64,000 nt of DNA from contig JASDFA010000016.1 in NCBI GenBank assembly GCA_035772735.1, positions 168,521,001 through 168,585,000 of the forward strand, in the 5' to 3' direction. Positions within the stretch are counted from its first letter, which is position 1; each line of letters starts with the position of its first letter. Made by a program: the position numbers and the translations under genes. Below the pieces are notes generated by a model, which did not search any database, was not told the DNA's origin, and saw nothing but the letters and a program-made list of their open reading frames with translations. Of this stretch, positions 33,709-47,242 are shown piece after piece. The stretch comes from Datura wrightii. Lineage: Eukaryota; Streptophyta; Magnoliopsida; Solanales; Solanaceae.

Positions 33709-34563
33709 ATTTACCTTTCAATTTTGGTGGCCTTTCCAAAAAGGTCTTGGGACTCAGGTTAAGCTCAGCACAACACTTCATCTGCAGACTGATGGTCAAG
33801 TGGAACAGAAAATCCCAACTCTCGAGGACATGTTGAGAGCATGTGTGATGGACTTCAAAGGTAGTTGGGATGATGGCTTGCACTGATTGAGTTCGCTTAC
33901 AATAACAACTATAACTCTAGCATTCAGATGGCACCGTTCGAGGCTCTTTATGGGCAGAGATGTAGATCGCCCATTAGATGGTTTGAGGTTGGTGAGGAAT
34001 CTACGATAGGGCTAGATTCGGTTCATGAGGATATGTTGAAGGTTCAATTGATAAGGGTCAGGCTGAAAACCGCTCAAAGTCGTCAAAAGTCATATGCTGA
34101 TGTGAGGAGGAGGAAGTTGGAGTTTGAGGTGGACGCTTGGGTATTTCTGAAGGTATCTCCCATGAAGGAATTAATGTCATTCAGAAAGAAAGGAAAAATC
34201 AGTCCCTGCTATGTTGGTCCCTACCGGGTTGTGAGGAGAGTTGGTAAGGTCGCGTATGAGTTGGAGTTCCTTCAGAGTTGTCTTCTGTCATCCTGTGTTT
34301 CATGTATCACTTTTAAAGAATGTTTGGGAGTTCCATTTCTAGTAGTCCCAGTGGACAGTGTTGGTGTAAATGATAGCCTTAGCTATGAGGAGGTTCCGGT
34401 GGAAATAGTAGATCGCCAGGTTCAAAAGCTACGGAACAAGAAAGTGTCTTCAGTGAAAGTATTATGGAGAAATGAGCATGTCGAAGGAGCTATGTGGGAA
34501 GCTGAAGCAGATATGATGGCCAAATACCCACACTTATTCTCCACCGGCTCAGTTCCGACTTGA
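33709..34563 (+). pseudogene. pol: Chromovirus integrase core end and chromodomain tail, unit 2 copy
   Basis: This is the counterpart of 985-1839, beginning inside the integrase core just after the second catalytic Asp box, so the upstream RNase H, zinc finger and first two catalytic acids are absent here. The catalytic Glu box (DGQVEQ) and the full C-terminal segment 33928-34563 are unchanged from unit 1. The T at 33717 changes Ser to Phe relative to unit 1, and A at 33907 changes Ser to Asn. It cannot encode an active integrase. Confidence 0.9.
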
Positions 34564-34806
34564 GGTATCAGTTTTGCCCTATAACTCTATTTAGTTTTCA
34601 TGTTCAAATCATGTGTTTAAGTTTCTTTTATGTATATGGATATGTATGTGAAGTTTGAAATTAGACCAGCTATGTGATATGAATCGGAGGTGGTCATTCC
34701 GTTAGTTTTTGGTTTAAATGACCTATATTTGGCTGTAAGGATTGCATGCCTTTGTTTTTTGCTTGTTTCCAACATTCGAGGATAAATGTTCCCAAGAGGG
34801 AGATAT
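34564..34806 (+). other. 3' UTR and polypurine tract, unit 2
   Basis: Same as 1840-2082; the purine run ends at 34806, directly before TGTAATACCC. Confidence 0.75.
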
Positions 34807-37084
34807 TGTAATACCCGGAAATGCCTAAGATTAGACCCGGGATCAAAATAGGAAGTTGGCTGAAAGCTGGAGAAAAGTGCACAGACGGACGACCCAACAT
34901 ATGTTGGTCCAACCAACAACCCATTGGATCCAGTCGTGGTAAGGGGAGTCTTGGTGGCAGTGGATACAAAGGATGATACAACGACTCGTTTCTTGGAACA
35001 AAGAGTTGCTATTTGTAATCATGGGTGGAGCTAGACCTTGGTATTTGAGGATGTAACGGGTCATCCAATGACCCGTCGTGAGTTATAGTGACACGTGGTC
35101 AGCAGTCGTTGTTTGGTTGCTAGAATTTCTAGTTCTTGTAACGGATCGAGACCACGACTGGTTGGAAGCAACCATGAGTCGTGATGAGGCTCATGGTAAG
35201 GGATGTTCAGGGTTGTGAAGGGGCTAGTAATGATCGACTCGACGATCCATTTGATCAAATGACGAGTCATCCTGTCGGGTCGTGGTAAGAATATGGGATC
35301 AGGGCCTAGGCAGTGCATATGACGGGCCATACCACGAGTCGTGGTAGCTTCCAACAATTCATTGGTACACCCGTTGGATCGATCTTTGTAGTTTTTCAGG
35401 GAATATTCATTAAGGGTATTTTAGACCTTTTCATGCTCTAAAGCCCTAAACTACGTTATTTTATGCATTTTTTTTAGCATAATAATATAGGTTAAGTCCC
35501 TTTTTCTCAAGACATTCCCATGCATGCAAACTAAGAGAATTCTAGAGAGATCAAGCATAGAATCAAGCTTTCCCCTATCAATTCTCCATTGGGCATTCAA
35601 GAACCCTAGAATCTGATCTTACCCAGATATGTAGGTTATGAATGGCTGCTTCCCTTCACACCCATGCCCATTCTATACAAATTTATGAAAAGTCTTTCAA
35701 AATTTCATGGGGTTTTAATTCAATTCTTGTGGAAATCTAATGATTTATTAATGGGTTATTATGATTTATGATTTACCTCATATTTTATGGTTTTGACAAG
35801 ATTTTACAATTATTTTAATTATAAAATTATTGATTTCAATTTCTACCAAATTAAGCCTAATTATACATGATCTATGATGAATCGATTTGTGATGTATGCT
35901 TCAATTGTTGATATTTACAAACCCAGCATGATTTATGATTTGAAATATAGACTTATTCAATTACCCATCATGATTTGATGATTTACAAGTTATATGTATG
36001 ATCTACAAGTATGCATGAAACCTATGATTCATGAATTATGTTTTGGCTTACTCACGGGGCTTATGTCATGGCTAGTTTATGTACATTCAAGTATGCTTAT
36101 GATTATTATGATTTAACTAGCCCATGATTCATGCATGTTATACTATGAGCACTATATATGTTTTGGGAGTATTATCAAACACCGAGTAGGTTCCAGGCCT
36201 AGGTTTTTCCCCGGATCTCATAAACTACATGCCACCATAGGTATGTTGGGACCTGCTATGCGAATGTCTCCGGCCCAAATGGCCCTTTCATGGTTATATC
36301 ACACATCCATGGTTCGACCCTTGGCAAGGTACGGACACCCTCCCGACTAGGGTCATGAGTCAGGCTTCATGTGTGTCATATGGGGTATGTCGGTTAAGAG
36401 AATCTCCCACTGTTCCTCATGATTTATGCATGTTTATGATTTCATATGTTGGCTCAAGTTATGTTCAATATAGCTTTTCTCTCATACTTATGATTACGAA
36501 TATATTATGAATGCTTCGAAAACCTTGAGCCCTACGTTATGTTATGTATATTTACGATGTGAGAATGTTGTCATGCATGTTGTCATACTCTTATGATGTT
36601 TTATGAGTTTTTACATATTTATATGTCCGTTTTACTTATCTCACAAACTTTGTACATTCCACGTACTGGCCACATACTTTCTATGCTGTATCCTTTCATG
36701 ATACAAGACCCAAGCTCTTAGGCTCATCCTCATCTTTAGACCATCCCAGAGTTCACCTTCATCTTGTTGGTGAGTCCTCATGTTTCGAGGGCCGTTTGAC
36801 TAGACATTATGTTATTTTATGTTTCAATACTTGGTCGGGTTAGTTGGGGGCGTTGTCCCGTCAACCCATCTTATGTAGTAGAGGCTTTCAGAAAGTATGT
36901 AGTACTTAGTTTGCATGTATGTCTAGAGATTTCTTACGTTATGATATGTTATACTATGTTTATGTTTACTCTATGCCTTATGTATAGCCTTCTTCTTAAA
37001 GTTAATGAAATTAGATGTATGCTTATGCCATGGGTCGACTTAGGGCCTCGCGGGGTTCCTTGTCCCATGTTACGATCCGGGTCT
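34807..37084 (+). repeat. Truncated Tekay-like LTR, unit 2
   Basis: Counterpart of 2083-4360 with a handful of substitutions, for example T to C at 34734 just before it, T to C at 35209 and C to A at 36564. The 17-base palindrome is retained at 35330-35346. Confidence 0.8.
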
Positions 37085-38599
37085 GCGTTCGAGTAGTGAC
37101 AATTGCATACCGAGCATAGAGCATCAGTGATGACTGTATCCACCGATGCAAGAGGTGGTATAGAAAGAGATCAACAAATGTTTATATTCTGGTGTAGTCT
37201 AACCCATTGCTAATAGTAAAAGTGGGTAAGTCCGGTGCAGTGTGTACTAAAGTAAGGCGAAATCACATGGTGCCAAATGAGAAGAATGAGCTTGTACTGA
37301 TTAGGCAAGTGACAAGTTGGCGTGTTTGCATGGACTATTGAAAACTCAATCATTGGACCTAGAAGGACCATTTCCCAATACCTTTCATGGATCAGAGGCT
37401 TGGCAAGTTGGTAGGCAGAGGATGGTAATGTTTTCTTGATGATATTCGAGTAATAATCAGACCTCCATAGCCCTAGAGGACCAAGAGAAAACCACCTTCA
37501 CCTATCTTATGGGATGTTTGCTTTCCGGAGGATTCCCTTTGGGTTTTGTAATGCACTTGCCACATTTCAGCACTGCGAAATGTTCGTCTTTTCAGATATG
37601 GCGGAGGATACCATTGAAATGTTTATGGATGACTTCTCGGTTGTGGGTGATTCATTTGAAGATTTCCTTGAGCACTTGAGTAAAGTGTTAAGAAGGTGTG
37701 AAGAAACCAATCTTATCCTCAATTGGCAAAAATTCCATTTTATGGTCAAAGAAGGGATTGTGTTAGGCCATAGAATCTCAGGAAAAGGGATAGAGGTGGA
37801 CAGAGCTAAAATCGAGGTGATAGCTGGGTTGCCACCACCTATTTCTATCAAAGGTATCCGAAGCTTTTTGGGGCATGCAGGGTTCCATAGGAGATTCATC
37901 AAGTACTTCTCAAAAATTGTACAACCATTATGCAAGCTACTTGAGGAGGAGGTGAAGTTTGTTTTTGATGAAGCATGTTTGAAAGCCTTCAAATGCTTGA
38001 AGGAGAGACTCACCTCAGCCCCCATTATCTAGCCCCAGACTGGTATCTTCTGTTTGAGATAATGTGTGATGCTAGTGGGTTGCCCTAGGTGTTGTGTTGG
38101 GTCAAAGAAGAGAAAAGGTATTCCACCCAATCTATTACACCAGTAAGAAACTAAATTCATCTCAGAAAAATTACACAGTGACCGAACAAAAGCTGCTAGC
38201 AGTAGTCTTTGCATTCAAAAAGTTTTGGGTATACTTGCTCGGGACTAAGGTGACTGTCCATACGAATCATACAACATTGCGTTTCAGATGTCAGAAAGAA
38301 TGCTAAACCAAGGCTAATTAGATGGGTATTGCTCTTACACTAATTTGAATTTGAGGTAAAGTACCGAAAAGGGAACAGAAAACTAGGTGAATGATCAGTT
38401 ATCTAGATTGGAGGATAAAGAAAGATTGAAAGATGAGATTGACATTGATGATGCTTTCCTAGATGAGAAGGTGTTGGCTGCATCTTAGGACTTGATCCCA
38501 TGGTTCGCTAACTACGTAAATTATTTGGTGAATGACACGATTCTGGCAGATCTGACTCTATAACAAAGGAAAAAGGTTTTGGATGCCTTAATAGCTCAT
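37085..38599 (+). pseudogene. pol: Athila-type RT-RNase H fragment, unit 2
   Basis: Counterpart of 4361-5875. The open RT segment is 37514-38032 with the FMDD box kept. One T-to-C change turns Val into Ala shortly before that box (VFSDMAED here, VFSDMVED in unit 1). The RNase H piece at 38094-38306 is unchanged. The same upstream stops and frameshifts are present, so they arose before the duplication. Confidence 0.88.
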
Positions 38600-39500
38600 T
38601 GAAACTCTTTCTACGGGTGCTTGGTACAAGTCATACCTACATACCACAAGTCGTACCATGACTCGTGGTGATTGGTCCTGTCTTGAAAACCTGACAATGC
38701 TTTACTTAACTGGCAGTAATATTTTTCTCGAAACTCCGATTGTTGCAAGGTTGGATGCATTGGAAAAAAGACACAAAGGGATTCAATCTGATATACTGGA
38801 TCAGCCAAAAGGACTTTTTAAAATAGGAGTTATAATCGTTTAAAATTGACCCTTATAAGAACTTATATGAAAAACTCAATTGGTAGCAAAACTCTCAACT
38901 CAACTTTATGCTAGAGGTTCCTTATGACCTTAACTTGCATCCAATGCTCTTCCTATACTTAAGAATTGATATTAACTCCTTGTTTCCATAAAATTCATCG
39001 GGTTTGGGTCTATCCACATACCTAGAATTGTTCCAAACTTAGCCCAAAAATATGAGGCCTATAATATCTCAACTAACGACTGAAACAATGATTCATACCA
39101 TCATATTATGAATCACACTGAGTCTTTGTAGCTACTAATCCTTCCCTGAAAATTCTCTAAACCTCCTACCTATGATCCTTTTCTATGACTCTTACCATCT
39201 TAATACATATCGTAGGATCTAGTTGTGGTTTCCTTGCCACTTCCTGCTAAACTCTATGAATCAATGCCACGAACTTTTGGTTCAACTCATATTGACCTGG
39301 TATGAGTCATGATAACCTGTCGTGACTTCTCAATTAAAATCTACTGAGTTCCCTGTACAACACACTCTAAGTCCATAATACGAGTTGTACCATGAACCTA
39401 TGACTTGTATTGAGGCTTGTTCTGAGGCATTTTCCAGTTTTCTCTTCTTGATTTAACTTCAAATACCGAGTTTGGTCTTAGGAACTTTTGGGGTGTTACA
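38600..39500 (-). repeat. Partial Tekay-like LTR (minus), unit 2
   Basis: Counterpart of 5876-6776; the LTR start (minus-strand TGTAACACC) is at 39500. Its left edge is the same junction with Athila RNase H. Confidence 0.78.
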
Positions 39501-39974
39501 TTATCTCTCCCTTGGGAACATTCTTCCTTGAATGAAAGCCAAGTAGGCTGGAAGGGTAGGGAAAGAGTTGCAATCCCAAAAATGAAAGTTATAGACTAAA
39601 TTCAAACTGAGATACATAGATGAGCTGAATTCATGAATCATAGATGCATGCTAATACATGAGAAGAACTGAAGGACATGAAGTTGTTATGAAACTGAGTA
39701 GAGTATTAAGGAGGAACTATTTCCACAAATTTTAGTTGTGCTACTACGGGTAGAGTTATCAATACCAAATTGCTTTCTGATATCGGAATAGCTGACATGA
39801 TAACTGATCTGGTTGAGAGTATGACTTGATTGAATTCAACTTCCCAAGTAGTTCCTTCCACTGGTTGATTTCTACATAAAACCTTCACTAAAACTAACTT
39901 CCTTATTTTTCCCAACTTACGAACCTGACTGACCATGATTTCCACTAGAACCTCCTTCTATTAAAGACTATTAT
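39501..39974 (-). pseudogene. pol: Chromovirus pol end and 3' UTR remnant (minus), unit 2
   Basis: Counterpart of 6777-7250. The chromodomain remnant is at 39706-39960 with VKVLCRNQPVEGTTWEVE unchanged. The remaining bases are UTR and the reversed polypurine tract. Confidence 0.75.
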
Positions 39975-42891
39975 TGTCACGACCCGAGCATGGACCCCGA
40001 ATCAAGACACGATTCCTAGAACCACAAATGGCTCCAAGCTAACTCATGGCATAACCTAACTCTAACAAAACAACAACTAATATAACATATCTGAGCAGAA
40101 GCTTAACTAAAATATTACTAATCAAAAAGGAAAAAATAAAAATTTAATAACAACACCGACTCATAAGATGAAACTAACACTACACTGTCTGAGAACCTCA
40201 ACTAGTCTGATGACTCTAAAATATGAAACTAGAAATAAACTAAAATAAAGAAAACATAACTCCCTTCCTCGAAAGATAAGGACTCACCACTAGCAGCTCA
40301 TAGTGTTTGGAATGTGACTAACGGTGGGGCTTAAGTCTGAATATCTGGATCTGTATCATAAAATGATATAGCATAGAGAGTATGTGGTCAGTACTTTGAA
40401 TATATTGAGTATGTGAGAAAAGTAATTGAATCTGGAAACATGCTGGTAAACTGAGAAAAGGTAGAATTGAATACATAACTGAGGTGAAGTATAATGACCC
40501 TATCTGAGATGCATAGGTACTGACATGATATGCTAGTTTGAAAATAGAAATAAAATACAAGTAAAACTAATTTTTAGGGGCATGTCATGTACTAGAAAAA
40601 TTGAAGTTGTAACTGTAATTGTAAATTGTACTGAACTGAAAATGAGATTGTAATGGGGGAGAGCCTATTAACCAATAAAATCCAATGTGAGCATTATGGA
40701 GCCCCACCTATAACCTTGGTTGGGAGGTCGTTCATACCTTGCCAACAGTCAGAACCATGAATAGCGTGATATCACTCATGACTCAGGGCGACAATTTCCA
40801 ATAATGACGACCCCTACATGCGACCATTGAGGTCACAGAGACACTCTCAAATAAAGAGGATCCCATATTTCTCACGCTAAGGGAAACCTTCTCTATTATT
40901 GTGAATCCCTTATCCTATGGTGGCACATAGTTTTGAGACCTAGACATGCTGGAACCCTGGCCTACTCGGTGCTAAGTACTATTCCCAACTGAACATAAAA
41001 GATACATGTAACTGAAAGCTTGAAGCTAATGTCCTAATACTATTTGAAACCACTTTATCTAACAAGGATCCCAAGAGCCTAGAGGATCATGAAAATACTA
41101 ATACGAAGGGCTCAAAACTGATGTTATACAACTAGTCAGGGCTACTTTCTAATAGCAAGAGACCAGAGAGACTAAAGAACCATAAACATACTGATCATAC
41201 TAAATCGATGAAAACCATAGACTCAAATCATAGTGTAAATCATACATTCAGAAATCATGGAAAAATCATATATTTTTAAAGAGCCACATTTTTCGAAAAT
41301 AGTGTTAAATCATAGTTGAGTCTTAGGAATTGTGTTATAATGATATGATGTACATAAATCAAGAATTTGAGAGGGAAATCATACACACACAAACACACAC
41401 AGAGTTATTGATCATAAGAACTTGAAAGACATGGCTAATCATAGGAGATTTCAAACGTAGAATAAAAATCCTAAGACATGCACACGCAGAGAGTTATTGA
41501 TCATAAGAACTTGAAAGACATGGCTAATCATAGGAGATTTCATACATAGAATAAAAACCCTAAGACATGCTTTACCAGAGAATTAAAGATTTTAGGGTTT
41601 ATGAAATTAGTTGGGACACAAGGATGAAAGAAGATACTTGTTGAAGTCCCATATACCTAGTTGAAGGATACCCCTAATGATCTTGAAGGTTGCTACACTT
41701 TGGAGAGGAAACCCTAGTTCTTGAGCCTTGAGAGAAGAAGAGATAAGATGACTTACTGATGGATTTGAGTAGAATGAGGAATTGGTCTAGGAAAATACCT
41801 CTAATTATTCCTATAGGAAGCCTAAGATGAACTAGTTTAGGAGTTAAAAGCATAGAAAATTATAAAAATACCCCTAGGAAAATGTTCTTAAAAATCTGCC
41901 CATCCAGTACAACGGGTCGTACCATGACTCGTGGTGACATACCATGGGTCGTGGTATGTCATTCTTGGATTCTGGAGGCTTAAAAACTTTCTGAAATTCT
42001 TTCTATGGGTGCTTGGTACAAGTCGTACCTACATGCCACGAGTTGTACCATGACTAGTGGTGATAGGGTTGCTCCTGTCCATCAAACCTGACAGTGATTC
42101 ATTAAATTGGTCATAACGTTTTACCCCAAACTACGATTGATACAAGGTTAGATGTGTTGGAAAGAAGACCAAAGGGATTCAATTTGATATGTTGGAGAAC
42201 GCAAAAACACTTTGTAAAATGGGAGTTATGATCATCTAATTTGACCCTTGTAAGAACTTTTGTGAAAAACTCAATCAGTTGGAAAGCTCTCTACTCTACT
42301 TCATGCTAGAGGTTTTATGATCTTAACTTTCATCCAATACTCTTCTTACAACTAAGAGTGGATATTAACACCGTGTTTCCATAGAATTTATCAAGTTTAG
42401 GTCTATCCATATACCTAGAATGTTCCAAACTTAGCACCAAAGTCCGTAGCATAAAATATCTCATTTAACGGATAGATGGTATGAACCATACCATCATCCT
42501 ATGATCCTTTACCCGCTGCTCGTACCTCCCAAGACATATAGGTCATTCTCTGGACCTCTTACTATGAATGCCAACAATGGCTCATACCACCTTACAACCG
42601 GTCGTACCATGGATTATGGTTACCTAAGATTTCCCGAGCATTTCTCTATTTTCCCTACTACGGACCGTCACTATGACTTGTACAATCTAGGTAAGGATCA
42701 TAAGACCCACTCGTAGTTATTGCCAAACTTTAGTTGAACCCTCAGGTCTTCACTCTAAAGGTCATTGGTACGACTCAGAAAATCCTCCTACGAGTCGTAT
42801 TGAGGCTCGTTCTGAGGGCATTTTCTGGTTTTCTCTGTATGGTTAAACTTCAAATCTAGGATCTAGTCTTAGGGACTTTTGGGGAGTTATA
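39975..42891 (-). repeat. Full-length Tekay-like LTR (minus), unit 2
   Basis: Counterpart of 7251-10167, including the 89-bp tandem repeat (41402-41579) and the ACTCGTGGT dyad cluster. Several C/T or G/A differences from unit 1 are visible, for example in ACTAGAAAA, ACCTAGACA and AATTGTG. Confidence 0.8.
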
Positions 42892-43603
42892 CTGTCTCCT
42901 CCTTGGAAATATTCATCCTCAAATGGAGATTAATAGAGCTGAAAAGATTGGGAAAGAGCTACAAATCCCAAAACAAAATGCTATGAACTGAACACTGATA
43001 GAATGATTAACTCTAAACTGAGATATTCAACTGAACTAAAATCATGGATCATACATGTATGCTATGACATGAGAAGATTGAAGGACATGAAACTAGCATG
43101 AAATTGAGTTGAGTACTAAGAAGGAATTATTTTCTCACACTGGAACTGAGTTGGTAAGGAAGAAGTTATAAATCCCGAAACTACTTTCCGATATCTAAAT
43201 AACTGACATGATAACTGATCTGACTAAGAGTAAGACTGGGATCGCTATCTGAAGCGGTTACTTATCATTCTGGAAATCTAAACATAGGAATGAGTAGAGT
43301 GTAATGTTGACTGAAACCTAGGGGAAGACACCTGAATAGGAATGGATCGACATCCCATATATACTTTTTTTGAAACTTCCCTATTTGAACATTCAATACT
43401 TGACTTGATCCATCAACTTATCATCTCACACTCAGCTTAAATTCATCATTCCATGACTCTTGGATCCTTTTTAAAGGCTAGGCTATATCACTAACTCTTG
43501 ACTTTCCATTCAGCTCTAAAGCTCTCACTGAAGGCTTAATATCTATAACCATTTCATACCATCCATGGAAAAATCTCACACTAGGATGCAAAAAAGGACC
43601 TTA
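42892..43603 (-). other. Non-coding internal segment (minus), unit 2
   Basis: Counterpart of 10168-10879: UTR-like part at the left, unassigned sequence from about 43235 onward. Nothing codes. Confidence 0.6.
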
Positions 43604-44364
43604 TACCTTACATTTTGACTCCTGGGTCTAACAACATATAAAGATCAACATGAAAATCTCATAACATACCTACGACTATCTTTAGCGAGTTTTCCTAATC
43701 CTGATGTGATGATAGCGCATAGAAGCAGTCTTGATGTTGTCTACTAGCCCGACAAGCTGATGTGCTCTACTGAGGTGGGCGGGCTATTGGAGCTACTGAA
43801 GAGGTAGATGAGGCTCTACCTTCGCCCCGTTTGGTTGCTTGACAATCTTTGAGTTTATGGCCCAACTTGCTGCACCAAAAGCAAGTGCCTGAACCAGCCA
43901 TGCACTTTCCCAAATGGTTCTTTCCACAGTTCTTGCAAGCTAGGAATGTAGTCTACCTTACCCTGGATCTAAATGGAGCATTAGCTGTTGATGGTACTAG
44001 AACTAATGACCTCTGACGGGACTAGGAATGAGGTCCACTACTCGTCATCTACTGGGAATACTCTGAGTCCTATGTTCTTGCTCTCTTGTTCTCCCTTTAC
44101 AACTCCTTTAACTTTGCCTCCTCGATCTGTTGAGCATGGATCATGAGTCTAAAAATATCTATGTCACTAATAAGCATTGGGTCTTACACTCCTTGATGAT
44201 AAAATCTGAGACTCCATTTACGAACCTGCTCATGGAAGCCCTTGGCTCGGCAACCATCTCCGAAGCATATTTTGACAGTTGAGTGAACTTCAAAGTATAC
44301 ACCTGCACTATCATGTCATTTTGTTTCAATTTGGCGAACTCCGCCAGCCTTTGCTTTCCTCAAC
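43604..44364 (-). pseudogene. gag: Chromovirus gag with zinc knuckle (minus), unit 2
   Basis: Counterpart of 10880-11640. The CX2CX4HX4C knuckle is intact at 43842-43883 and the LLDPG protease box is near 43621-43635. It has the same frameshifts and stops as unit 1. Confidence 0.82.
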
Positions 44365-44581
44365 TTATGGGGGAGGCATTATCTGTGAACATGTAAAAAT
44401 GAGTTAGAAGAGGAACTTTTAGAGTTTCGCATTCTATGCATGATAAGAACCATGAAGAAAGGGAATTTTCCTAAAAATGTCTTGTAGTCTCTTCCTCATA
44501 AGTGTGGCGTGCTTCACACCCATGAAAAAAAAACTCTATTTGATGATGTTTTCAGACACCTTAGGACACTATAAACCTAAT

Positions 44582-44593
44582 GCTCTAATACTA
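44582..44593 (-). other. Degenerate Met-tRNA primer site (minus), unit 2
   Basis: Minus strand TAGTATTAGAGC, as at 11857-11868. The offset is one base larger because an A-run just upstream has nine instead of eight A. Confidence 0.75.
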
Positions 44594-44597
44594 AGTT

Positions 44598-45466
44598 TGT
44601 CATGACCCGAGCATGGACCTCGGATTGAGACATAAGACTTAGAACCACAAATAGCTCAAAGCTAACCCATGGCATATCATAATTCTAACATAACAACAAA
44701 TAATAGAAAATATCTTAGCGGAAGCTTAAATGAGATATAACTAAACAAAAAGGAAAGGGTAAAAATCTGATAACAACATTGAATCATAAGTTGAAACTAA
44801 CACTACACTATCTGAAAGCCCCTACTAGTCTAATAGTTGCTGGGATAAGTCCCCAGCTAACTCCAAAATCTGAAACTAGAAATATACTGAAATAAAGAAA
44901 ACAAAACTCCCATCCTTGGAAGATGAGGACTCATCACTATCAGCTGATAGAGTCTGTAATGTGTCTAACCGCAGGGCTGACTCTGAATACCTAGATCTAT
45001 AAAATAAAATAATGTAGCATAGAGAGTATTCGGTCAATACTCTGAGTTTACTGAGTATGTGAGAGAAGTAACCGAAGTTGGAAACATGCCAGTAAACTAG
45101 AATAAGGTTGTACTAAATACATAACTGAGGTGATGTACAATGACCCTCTCTACGATGCATAGTTACCGACATGATATGCTAGTTTGAAAATAGTTAAATA
45201 AAATACAAGTAAAACTAATTTTTAAGGTTCATGTACATGAACTGAAAAAATTGAAACTATAACTATAATTGTAAACTATACTGAACTGAAACTGATACTA
45301 TAATGTGGGAGAGCCTATTAATCGACAAACTCTAATCTAAGCCTCATGGAGCCCGACCTATAAACCTGGTTAGGAAGGCGTTCATACCTTGCCAAGGGTA
45401 AGAACCATGATTAGCATGATGTCACTCGTGACTCAAGGGGACATGCTCAAATAATGAGGATCTTGA
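44598..45466 (-). repeat. Partial Tekay-like LTR (minus) cut by Athila, unit 2
   Basis: Counterpart of 11873-12741; the Athila LTR begins at 45467 after the same CTTGA. Confidence 0.75.
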
Positions 45467-47069
45467 TGTTGGGCATATTCTTATGCCTACTTGCCATGTT
45501 TTCACCCATATTTTACCTTGTTTTGAGTTCATAATCGTTACGAAATGTATAAATTCATGTTTTCGTGTGTCTTTTGATCTAAAAAATGTTTTTATATATT
45601 TTGAGAAGGAAATCAAGGAAAAAGGACCCCCCAAAATGACCAAAGGTATGAATAAAGAAGAGTTCGTGAAAATTGGCCTGGTGGTATGGCTGGCGTAACA
45701 CGCCAACCCCTAAAGTTCAGAGAACTCTGCACCAAAGTTGGTTATATGGGTGTCGTGGAATTCCATCTCCCAAACTTTAGAGGAGATTTTGATCAACACC
45801 TTGGCAAGATGGATGGCGTGGCGCGCTAGATGCATCCCAGACATAGGAAAATTTTCCAACATTTTGGTGCTTTGTATGGAGTGCCGTTTCAAAAGGGTTT
45901 AAATGCTCAAAAATTTGACTAACACTCTGGTGCATTGATTGGCATGGGTTGCCCAGAGGATTTACAGGCTAAAAAAAATTTGACTAACTCTTTGGTGCAT
46001 TGGCTAGCGTGGGGCGCCCGGAGCCAATGTTTAGAAGAAACTGAAGCCCAACATGGGGCTATGGAGGGTGCAGTGTGCCAGGCCTTTTCCTTGAGGGAGT
46101 TTGCTAATTTTTAAAGACAATTACTTGAGGGTAAAAGCTTCATTTAAGGGCTCACTTATAAATATAACATATAGGTCATTTGTAAGAAGGGATACATCGT
46201 TTTGTTTGATCGTAGTAAGGTTGTAACGCAACTTTGGAGGAGAGACAAGTTCATAACTTAGCTTTCTTATTTTCTCTATTATTTTATGCTTCAGATGATG
46301 ATTTCTTTGTTTTTCCTCTTGAATATTAGTGGTTAAACTCCCATTCTAGGATTATGGCCATAACGATGGTTGAATTTTGAAAGATTGATTATTGCTAGTT
46401 TTGATTCTTCATTAAAGGTTGTTTATATTTACTTATTTTAATTGTTTATTCACTAGACTTATCACCTTCTGAATAAATCTATTATCTTTTGGTTTAACTC
46501 GAGAGAGGAAACTAAAAGGATTAAAATTAAATATAAAATAAGAATTCAGAGATCCTTTGGCCCATTGGTTGAAGGATAGAAGTTGTTGATGAGGATAGGG
46601 ATATACCCTTCAAGCTTGTTTAGTTGATATAAAAGTAGCCATAACCGTTGTTTCATGTTTCTCCTTTGATCATAGGGATATAGGTATTATGGTTCATGAG
46701 ATAGTTCTTGGATGCTTGGGAGAGTGGCAAGAAATGGGATAGTAACTTGCAACAAGCAACCTTTCAAAGAATTAATCTAGAATAATCAAGTCTTGAAAAC
46801 ACAATCTGATGCAAAAGTGCCATTTCCCTTGATTTTAATACTTATTTGAAGTGCAAACAAGTTTGAACAACTTTAGTTCATTAGTTTATTTTCATTTTTT
46901 GTTTAGTAGTTTAATTCTCGAACTATTCTACATTTATATCTTTTTTTGGTAGAGTAGCGAAATAAAAAGTTAACCTTGAGCGATTAATTTGACAAGTCTT
47001 TAAGGAATTGATAATCGAGACTTCACTATCATATATTACTTGATGACCACGTGCGCTTGGGAGATATCA
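45467..47069 (+). repeat. 5' LTR of Athila-like element, unit 2
   Basis: Counterpart of 12742-14344. The primer site TGGTGCAGTTGCCGTGGAC follows at 47076-47094. Confidence 0.85.
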
Positions 47070-47242
47070 AGTTTTTGGTGCAGTTGCCGTGGACTTGAAT
47101 ATTGATTAATCATTTGTAGGTTAGGGTTTTTATTTTGCAATTCTATTTTCGTCTTGTTTTTTTCTTTTTTGATTGTGCACTTCACAGGTGTTGTGTGCTC
47201 AGTATATGCCAAGTACAGGAAATTAGGGACCACCTATAGTTT

